DNA of 25,296 bases from the NCBI GenBank assembly GCA_964535025.1, contig CAZHRW010000228.1, forward strand, positions 1 through 25,296, given 5' to 3'. The translations under genes were made by a program, and so were the position numbers. This stretch comes from JAAYZK01 sp964535025 (lineage in GTDB: Bacteria > Planctomycetota > Phycisphaerae > SM23-33 > FEN-1343). Shown here piece by piece: positions 20,309 through 25,296 of this stretch (positions within the stretch are counted from its first letter, which is position 1; each line of letters begins with the position of its first letter). The notes under the pieces were generated by a model. That model saw only the letters and a list, made by a program, of their open reading frames with translations, searched no databases and had not been told where the DNA came from.

Positions 20309-20425
20309 AGCGGCAAGCCGTGGGGCGCACCCGTCCTGGCGTTGTCTGTTGTGTCGTTTGTTTTCGGATTTCCAGGGCGGTGCCTTGCGGTTCAAGGCGC
20401 CGGTTCAATCGGTACGTGCCCCGGC

Positions 20426-21184
20426 CTACCGCACCGGCGGCGTGAAGGCCGGCGGGGGCTCGGCTTTCGCGACGACCGCCAGGCTGACCCGCCGCGCCCC
20501 GCCGGCCAGCAGGGCCTTGGTCGCCTCGTTGGCGGTTGCACCGGTCGTGGTCACGTCGTCGACCAGCAGGACGTGCAGGCCTTCGGCATCGCGCCCGACG
20601 GGGGCGAAGGCGTTGCGGACGTTCTCCAGCCGTCGCGTGCGGGGCAGGTTCACCTGCGGCGGCGTGTTCCGCACCCGCCGCAGCACCGCCAGTCGCGGCC
20701 GGGCGATCCGCCGGGCGATCGCCTCGGCGAGCAATTGTCCCTGGTCGAAGCCGCGCCCGAAACGGCGGAGCCAATAGAGCGGCACGTGCTGTACCGCGTC
20801 GACCGACGCCACATCCGCCGTCGTGGCCACCCGATCGGCCAGCAGCCGGCCCAGCCAGTGAAATCCGTGCCGCACGCCGCGGAACTTCATTCCCCGAATC
20901 ACCTCGGCCAGCGGCGGCTCGTAGGCCGTCAGTCTCACCACCCGGTGAAATCGCGGCATCGGCGTGGGGCACTGGGCGCACCCGTCCTCCCGAATGGGCA
21001 GATTCTCCCCGATCCCCGACCCGCACCGCGGGCAGTACGCGTTGGCCACCTGCTCCAGCAGCATACCCGCGCACGTCGGGCACAACGGCGCGGCCTGCTC
21101 GTCCCGCCGCCCGCACGCCGCACAGACCGCCGGGAACACCAGGTCGGCCAGGCCACCCCAGCAGGATGTCATCGCCGCACGCAT
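20426..21184 (-). CDS. comF: ComF-family phosphoribosyltransferase-like protein
   Basis: This is a 252-residue ComF/GntX-type protein, associated with natural DNA uptake in transformable bacteria. An N-terminal double zinc ribbon has paired cysteines (CAACGRR, CPTC, CPRCG, CAQC) within the first ~75 residues. The body is phosphoribosyltransferase-like, with the PRPP loop VLLVDDVTTTGATANEA near the C-terminus. The central YWLRRFGRGFDQGQLLAEAIA is a ComF hallmark. The start is uncertain: ATG 21184 is chosen because the protein then begins just before the first zinc site, but no good ribosome site is visible there or at ATG 21172. It follows the unknown gene by 83 nt. A dispersed repeat lies beyond its stop. 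Confidence 0.88.
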   Translation of the reverse strand: MRAAMTSCWGGLADLVFPAVCAACGRRDEQAAPLCPTCAGMLLEQVANAYCPRCGSGIGENLPIREDGCAQCPTPMPRFHRVVRLTAYEPPLAEVIRGMKFRGVRHGFHWLGRLLADRVATTADVASVDAVQHVPLYWLRRFGRGFDQGQLLAEAIARRIARPRLAVLRRVRNTPPQVNLPRTRRLENVRNAFAPVGRDAEGLHVLLVDDVTTTGATANEATKALLAGGARRVSLAVVAKAEPPPAFTPPVR

Positions 21185-21267
21185 GGAGACGATGGTAACC
21201 GCCGGCGCGGCGGTGTCCAGGGGGATGGGTCGGCATCCGCGGCCCAGGGTTTGTACCGGTCCCCGCG

Positions 21268-22020
21268 TCAGGCTTCGCACATCGGCTCGGTGTTCACGCG
21301 CTCGAAGAGGGCGGCGACGTCCTCCATCTGGCCGGCGCTGCCGGTGATGCCCACCCAGACGGCCCCCTCGGCGCCGTGGATGCCCCCGCCGCCGAGCAGG
21401 CAGGCGTCGGCGCCGGTGAGCAGTTTGATCGCGTCGAGCTCGCAGAAGGCCTCGCCCGGCAGGGCCAGCATCCCCGGGCCGTGGCTGCCGGGGGCGTTCA
21501 CGCGGGCGACGATGTCGAGGATCGGCGCATCGACCCGTTTTTCCAGGCCGACCGGCACGATCAGCCGCACCCGCTGGCCGGCCACCGGGCCGATCGCCGC
21601 GCCGAGCGTGCCGGCCTGGGGATGACCGATGTACAGGGCCGCCTGGCGCGCGCGGACATCCAGGGCGTTGGCGCCCTTGAGGACGATGTCGCCGGCGCGA
21701 AGCTCGTCGACGATGTCGAAGATCGTCAGCCCCTGTCGCCACTTGCCGTCCACGAGGATCACGTCCCCGGGGAACTCGCTGGCGGCGCTGGCCGGCGCCG
21801 CGGCCGGGGGCAGGACGGTCCCGCGCCGGAAGCCCTTGCGGTTGAACTTTTCGCCCTGACCCAGCTCGTCGAGGATCTCCTCGGCGACGTACCCGTTGGT
21901 CGTCCCGGCGATGATGGCCAGCGTCCCGTGCGTCAGCACGGCCCGGATCGCCGGATGGCGCGCCAGGGCCTTGCCGATCAGCCGCTTGCCCATCGCGGGC
22001 GTGATGATGTATTGCCTCAT
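21268..22020 (-). CDS. Unrecognised, conserved-looking 250-residue protein
   Basis: I do not recognise a named family. The protein is soluble, Gly-rich and well structured in pattern. It contains HGTLAIIAGTTNGYVAEEIL, then FPGDVILVDGKW, then DELRAGDIVLKGANALD, then a small-residue segment RLIVPVGLEKRV, and a C-terminal glycine loop LLGGGGIHGAEGAVWVGI. The glycine-rich loops and alternating beta/alpha pattern suggest nucleotide or phosphate-sugar binding, but no catalytic motif is clear. The start ATG 22020 has GGGAGGA upstream. It is 27 nt downstream of the ThuA-like gene and so is probably translated from the same transcript, followed by comF. Codon use and GC match the neighbours, so it is very likely a real gene. 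Confidence 0.8.
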   Translation of the reverse strand: MRQYIITPAMGKRLIGKALARHPAIRAVLTHGTLAIIAGTTNGYVAEEILDELGQGEKFNRKGFRRGTVLPPAAAPASAASEFPGDVILVDGKWRQGLTIFDIVDELRAGDIVLKGANALDVRARQAALYIGHPQAGTLGAAIGPVAGQRVRLIVPVGLEKRVDAPILDIVARVNAPGSHGPGMLALPGEAFCELDAIKLLTGADACLLGGGGIHGAEGAVWVGITGSAGQMEDVAALFERVNTEPMCEA

Positions 22021-22047
22021 GATGCGTCCTCCCTGAGGTCCGGGGCC

Positions 22048-22782
22048 TCACCTCTGCATGAACCATCCCATCGCCACCTTGGGGGTCTTATCGACCAGCG
22101 GCGCCGTGGTCGGACGGCAATAGCGGATCGCATTGACGATGACGCGGAGGACCTGCTCGTTGTGGAAGATCGGGTAGCGCTCGTGGCCCGGGCGGAAGTA
22201 GAAGATCCGCCCCGCCCCGCGGCGCCACACGTTGCCCGAGCGGAACACCTCGCCGCCCTCAAAGTTGGAGATGAACACCTGCTCGTCGGGGGTCGGGATG
22301 CCGAACGGCTCGCCGTACATCTCCGCGTGCTCGAGCAGGATGCACGTGTCGATCCCCTCGGCGATCGGGTGGGCCGGGTCGGTCACCCAGAGGATCTCCC
22401 GCTCGCCGACCTCCCGCCAGCAGAGGCTGCACGTCGTGCCCATCAGGGCCTTGAAGATCTTGGCATAGTGCCCGCTGTGCAGGACGATCAGCCCCATGCC
22501 TTCCAGGACCCGCGTGCGGACCTTGGCGACGATCTCGTCGCGGACCTCCCCGTGGGCGCAGTGGCCCCACCAGAGCATCACGTCGGTCCCCGCCAGCACG
22601 TCGTCGGTCAGGCCATGGGAGGGTTCGTCGAGCGTCGCGGTGCGGACCGTCAGATCCTCGTGCACCGACAGATGCGCCGCCAGGGCGCCGTGGATGCCCT
22701 CGGGGTAGACGGCGGCGACGGCCTCGTCGCGTTTCTCGTGGCGGTACTCGTTCCAGACGGTCACACGGATGGGACGGCTCAT
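22048..22782 (-). CDS. ThuA-like domain protein (trehalose utilisation family)
   Basis: This is a 244-residue protein of the ThuA/glutamine-amidotransferase-like fold. ThuA homologues are common in planctomycetes and linked to sugar metabolism (in Sinorhizobium, trehalose uptake and use). Characteristic parts are VTVWNEYRHEK at the start, VMLWWGHCAHGEV, GLIVLHSGHYAKIFKALMG, the ILWVTDPAHPIAEGI segment and the C-terminal GRIFYFRPGHERYPIFHN. No signal peptide is visible, so it is predicted cytosolic. The start ATG 22782 is preferred over an in-frame TTG three bases upstream; AAGGGA lies about eight bases before it. It leads a likely operon with the unknown protein and comF. The exact reaction is not known. 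Confidence 0.85.
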   Translation of the reverse strand: MSRPIRVTVWNEYRHEKRDEAVAAVYPEGIHGALAAHLSVHEDLTVRTATLDEPSHGLTDDVLAGTDVMLWWGHCAHGEVRDEIVAKVRTRVLEGMGLIVLHSGHYAKIFKALMGTTCSLCWREVGEREILWVTDPAHPIAEGIDTCILLEHAEMYGEPFGIPTPDEQVFISNFEGGEVFRSGNVWRRGAGRIFYFRPGHERYPIFHNEQVLRVIVNAIRYCRPTTAPLVDKTPKVAMGWFMQR

Positions 22783-22872
22783 CAATGGTTCCCTTCACAA
22801 TGGAAAAAGGGCAGGGCCTCCGCAGGCTACCCGTACGGCTGGGACGTCAGAATCCCGGTGCTGTTTTATCCG

Positions 22873-22901
22873 TTTGTTTGGTAGTTCGAGCTTCGGATTT
22901 C
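22873..22901 (-). repeat. Dispersed 29-nt repeat, copy D, just past yqgF
   Basis: Read on the minus strand, it begins GAAATCCGAAGCTCG and ends CAAACAAA, with two central changes relative to copy B. It starts 16 nt after the yqgF stop and lies in the same sense as yqgF, as copies A and B do relative to their genes. Confidence 0.8.
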
Positions 22902-22916
22902 GTATTTTCGCGGCGT

Positions 22917-23372
22917 TTACCGCCGCGGCGGCACGGCCTGGGCCGCGGCCGGGGCGGCGTCGGGGCCGCCGGCGGCGAGGAAATCGCCCAGGATCGTCGC
23001 CGCGGCGACGGCGTCCTGGCGGGCCTTTTTCTTCTTGCGGGTGTACACGCCGGCCAGCTTGGCATCGGCGGCGGCGCTGGTGAGCCGTTCATCCCACAGT
23101 CGCACGTCCAGACCCGTCGCCTCGGCCAGCGCCGTGGCGAACCGGCGGGCCAGGGCGCCCTGGGGGCCCTCGGTGTCGTCCATGTTGAGCGGCCAGCCGA
23201 CGACAACGGCCGACGCGCCGTAGTCGGCCGCCAGCGCGGCGATCCGCTCGAACGCCCGCGCCGCCGGCTCGGCGGCGATCACCTCCAGCGGCGAGGCGAT
23301 CGAGCCGCCGCCGTCGGAGACCGCCACGCCGATCCGGCGGCTGCCGTGGTCAATCCCCAGCCAGCGCGTCAT
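22917..23372 (-). CDS. yqgF: YqgF/RuvX-family putative pre-16S rRNA nuclease
   Basis: This is a 151-residue RNase H-fold protein of the YqgF/RuvX family, implicated in 16S rRNA 5' maturation and formerly called a Holliday-junction resolvase. The first Asp lies in LGIDHGSRRIGVAVSD (residues ~5-20). The central VVVGWPLNMDDTEG, the acidic WDERLTSAAAD and the final Asp in ARQDAVAAATIL complete the active-site set. The C-terminal ~20 residues are Ala/Pro-rich and probably disordered. The start ATG overlaps the manC stop in an ATGA (23369-23372), so its translation depends on manC. The pairing with a sugar nucleotide enzyme seems to be a matter of operon packing. Confidence 0.9.
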   Translation of the reverse strand: MTRWLGIDHGSRRIGVAVSDGGGSIASPLEVIAAEPAARAFERIAALAADYGASAVVVGWPLNMDDTEGPQGALARRFATALAEATGLDVRLWDERLTSAAADAKLAGVYTRKKKKARQDAVAAATILGDFLAAGGPDAAPAAAQAVPPRR

Positions 23373-24430
23373 AGGTGCGCGTCGCCGTGGCGGGATTCGA
23401 TCAACTCCACCAGTTCCTTCATTCGCTGCGATTCGTTGCGGTTGCACACCAGCGTCACGTCGGAGGTGTGAACCACGATGCAGTCGTCCATCCCCAGCAC
23501 GGCCACCAGGTGATCCTCATCATCGCAGACGACGACGTTCCGCATGCTGTCCAGCAGGGCGGTCTTGTCGCCGACCACGGCGTTGCCGTCCTCGTCCAGC
23601 TCGCTCACGTCGGCCAGCGCCGGCCAACTGCCCACGTCGAGCCATTCGCAGGGCAGCTCGACGACCAGGACGTTGTCGGCCTTCTCCATGACGGCGAAGT
23701 CGATCGAGATCTTCTCCAGCGTCGGGTAGACCTCCGCCAGGGCCGCGTCGGTGTCCTCGGCGGCGACGGCGGCGGCGAGCCTGGTGTAGCAATCGGGCAC
23801 GTGGGTCTGGAGCTCCCGCGTGATTGCCGGCAGGGTCCAGATGAACATCCCGCTGTTCCAGTAGTACTTGCCGCTCTCGACGTACCGCCGGGCCACCGGG
23901 TGGGTCGGCTTCTCGCGGAACGCCCGGACGCGGAAGACCCCGTCGTGCAGCCGCTGGCCCCGCTCGATGTAGCCCAGCCCCGTGTGGGGCCAGGTGGGCC
24001 GGATGCCGAAGGTGACCAGCGCGTCGGGGTGGGTCTCGGCGGTCTCCATCGCCAGGCGCACCGCGCCGGCGAACTCGCTGCGAGGGCGGATGACGTGGTC
24101 GGCGGCGAAGACGGCCATCGTCGCGCCGGGGTTCCGCCGCGCGATGTGGCTGGCGCCGAGGGCGATCGCGGCGGCGGTGTCGCGGCCTTCGGGTTCGCCG
24201 ACGACGTTCTCGCGGGGCAGGCCCGTGGCGGCGGCGACGTCCTCGGCGTAGTCCCGGCCGGTGACGATGAGGATATTGCGGCGGTCGAACAACCCGTCGA
24301 GGCGTTCGACGGCCAACTGAAGGAGGCTCTTGCCCTGGATGAGCGGCAGCAACTGCTTGGGCCGGCGCCGGCGGCTCAGCGGCCACAGCCGCTGACCGGC
24401 CCCGCCGGCCATGATGACTGCATAGCGCAT
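23369..24430 (-). CDS. manC: Mannose-1-phosphate guanylyltransferase
   Basis: This is a 353-residue GT-A-fold nucleotidyltransferase that makes GDP-mannose from mannose-1-phosphate and GTP, for cell-surface polysaccharide or glycoprotein precursors. The nucleotide-binding signature MAGGAGQRLWPLSR and the metal/phosphate RRRPKQLLPL lie at residues ~7-31. Further on are VVGEPEGRDTAAAIALGA, FAADHVI, GYIERGQ, FREKPT and YYWNSGMFIW, all typical of the family. The C-terminal ~50 residues form a short left-handed beta-helix-like part; no phosphomannose isomerase domain is fused. ATG 24430 is chosen because GGAG lies six bases before it; in-frame ATG 24436 and GTG 24442 are alternatives. It is driven by the promoter at 24484-24512. 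Confidence 0.93.
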   Translation of the reverse strand: MRYAVIMAGGAGQRLWPLSRRRRPKQLLPLIQGKSLLQLAVERLDGLFDRRNILIVTGRDYAEDVAAATGLPRENVVGEPEGRDTAAAIALGASHIARRNPGATMAVFAADHVIRPRSEFAGAVRLAMETAETHPDALVTFGIRPTWPHTGLGYIERGQRLHDGVFRVRAFREKPTHPVARRYVESGKYYWNSGMFIWTLPAITRELQTHVPDCYTRLAAAVAAEDTDAALAEVYPTLEKISIDFAVMEKADNVLVVELPCEWLDVGSWPALADVSELDEDGNAVVGDKTALLDSMRNVVVCDDEDHLVAVLGMDDCIVVHTSDVTLVCNRNESQRMKELVELIESRHGDAHL

Positions 24431-24483
24431 CGGCATCTCCACAGGTTCAGACGTCCAGATCGGATAAATGAAACACCCATCCC

Positions 24484-24512
24484 AGTATAGTCGCCCCCGC
24501 CGACGGTGTCAT
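24484..24512 (-). promoter_or_regulatory. manC-yqgF promoter
   Basis: On the minus strand a -35 ATGACA (24507-24512) and a -10 TATACT (24484-24489) are 17 bp apart. The start is predicted near 24477, giving a ~47-nt leader to ATG 24430. Confidence 0.65.
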
Positions 24513-24604
24513 GGCCCGGGGCGACAACGACTGCACTTTTTATCGGCCGCCGCCGGCGATGTCCACAGCATACCGCCACCCTCGTATTCCACGGGGCAAC
24601 AGCC

Positions 24605-24610
24605 TATAAT
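24605..24610 (+). promoter_or_regulatory. -10 element of the RNase HII-like gene
   Basis: A perfect TATAAT lies ~43 bp before the GTG start. No good -35 is seen at 16-18 bp spacing, so this half-promoter is only likely. Confidence 0.4.
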
Positions 24611-24652
24611 GCCCGGCCGCAACGAACAGGTTTTCTTCCGGGAGCGGAGACG

Positions 24653-25296
24653 GTGGGCATCATCGCGGGGATCGACGAGGCGGGGTTCGGGCCGGTGCTG
24701 GGGCCGCTGGTGGTCTCGGCCGTCGTGTTCGAGACGCCCGGCGACGGCGAGGTGGACCTCTGGCGGCAGCTCGCCCCCGCCGTCGCCCGAGCGCCGCGCA
24801 AGCGCCACGCCGGCGTGGCGGTCGGCGACAGCAAACGGATCTACAGCCCCTCGACCGGCCTGGTGCACCTGGAGCGCGGGGGGTTGGGATTCCTCTCGCT
24901 GCTCGATCAGTCCTGCGACAGCCTGCGGGGCCTGCTGGCGTGGCTCGGCCCGGACGCCCTGGCCGCCATGGACGAGTACCCCTGGTACCGCGGGGCGGAC
25001 GTGGCCCTGCCGGTCGAGGCGGATGCGACGGACCTGCGGCTCCGCGCCAACGGCCTGCGGACCGCGATGGCCGATGCGGGGATCCGACTGCTCGGCGGAC
25101 AGGTGCGCCTCCTGCCGGCCGGGCACTTCAACCGCCTCGTCGCCGCCACCGATAACAAGGCCACCACGCTGTGCGACCAGACCTTCGCCCTGATCGACTG
25201 GGTCTGGCGGAACCGTCCGCACGGCGCGTCGGTACGGCTCGTGGTCGACCGCCAGGGCGGGCGCCGCCGCTACCCGCCGGTCCTCCCGCGCCTGGA
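24653..25296 (+). CDS. Divergent RNase HII-like protein (3' end outside window)
   Basis: The reading frame opens with a GTG and runs 214 codons to the window edge. Ribonuclease HII removes RNA from RNA-DNA hybrids and single ribonucleotides from DNA. The first active-site pair, Asp8-Glu9, lies in AGIDEAGFGPVLGPLVVSA, and the family's DSK appears near residue 59 (VGDSKRIYSP). The gap between them is ~20 residues longer than in E. coli RNase HII. A later DQTFALIDWVW segment and VVDRQGGRRRYP probably supply the remaining acidic residues. Start GTG 24653 has GGAG eight bases before it. It is transcribed divergently from manC. The fold is well supported; whether it acts as the housekeeping RNase HII is less sure, because the spacing is unusual. 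Confidence 0.75.
   Translation, partial: MGIIAGIDEAGFGPVLGPLVVSAVVFETPGDGEVDLWRQLAPAVARAPRKRHAGVAVGDSKRIYSPSTGLVHLERGGLGFLSLLDQSCDSLRGLLAWLGPDALAAMDEYPWYRGADVALPVEADATDLRLRANGLRTAMADAGIRLLGGQVRLLPAGHFNRLVAATDNKATTLCDQTFALIDWVWRNRPHGASVRLVVDRQGGRRRYPPVLPRL

Larger units (their letters stand above)
19903..20425. other. Gene-free region between comF and rpsA
   Basis: This holds the rpsA promoter (19980-20008) and a ~57-nt copy of the dispersed repeat (20252-20308). A partial inverse partner, TTCGGATTTCC (20363-20373), lies about 85 nt further on. The remaining frames on either strand encode nothing recognisable. Confidence 0.6.

Noticed and set aside
21185..22066. Long N-terminal extension of ComF reading through the unknown gene
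   Set aside because: It is the out-of-frame shadow of the 250-residue gene; ComF homology starts at about 21184.
1..25296. CRISPR arrays, tRNA, rRNA, transposases, integrases or phage genes
   Set aside because: I looked for regularly spaced repeats, cloverleaf patterns and transposase or integrase motifs on both strands and saw none.

Overview
The window looks like chromosomal DNA of a high-GC member of the Planctomycetes, probably a Phycisphaerae-like lineage. The evidence is a gene for the short 'small basic protein' typical of the PVC group (17258-17500), a paired ketosynthase/dehydratase operon with an elongated acyl carrier protein, and intergenic repeats of a kind I associate with planctomycete genomes. 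The lineage is an inference from gene content and style, not from a marker such as rRNA. I see no prophage, insertion sequence, CRISPR array, tRNA or rRNA.

Layout. 1-2274 (minus): ferrous-iron uptake operon, a DtxR-type regulator fused to FeoA, then a second FeoA, then FeoB, which runs off the left edge. 2211-3490: gene-free. 3491-6326 (plus): a GH20-type hexosaminidase followed by carA. 6327-6481: a large inverted repeat between convergent genes. 6482-8881 (minus): cheX-cheY-fapA(DUF342), coupled by overlap and short gaps. 8882-10136: gene-free and rich in repeats and hairpins. 10137-11714 (plus): a GH43 beta-xylosidase. 11715-11829: a second inverted repeat between convergent genes. 11830-15938 (minus): a five-gene fatty-acid/polyketide-type operon in the order dehydratase, elongated ACP, dehydratase, ketosynthase with altered active site, intact ketosynthase. 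16093-18246 (minus): membrane protein, small basic protein, aminotransferase. 18394-19902 (minus): ribosomal protein S1. 19903-20425: gene-free, with the rpsA promoter and a repeat. 20426-22782 (minus): ThuA-like protein, an unrecognised conserved-looking protein, ComF. 22917-24430 (minus): mannose-1-phosphate guanylyltransferase and YqgF. 24653-end (plus): a divergent RNase HII-like gene, cut by the right edge.

How the genes work together. Most operons are tightly packed, with ATGA or GTGA stop/start overlaps (FeoA, cheX/cheY, both ketosynthase junctions, manC/yqgF). The most distinctive unit is the five-gene lipid/polyketide-like operon. Its two ketosynthases look like an active/inactive pair, because one keeps Cys-His-His and the other has Cys-Gln-Asn. 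The two hot-dog dehydratases share the same His34/Glu48 spacing. The second theme is intergenic repeats: four copies of a ~29-nt unit lie near gene 3' ends, one supplies the stop codon and C-terminal tail of carA, and near-perfect inverted repeats sit between both convergent gene pairs. Several sigma70-like promoters with 17-bp spacers fit the chosen starts well.
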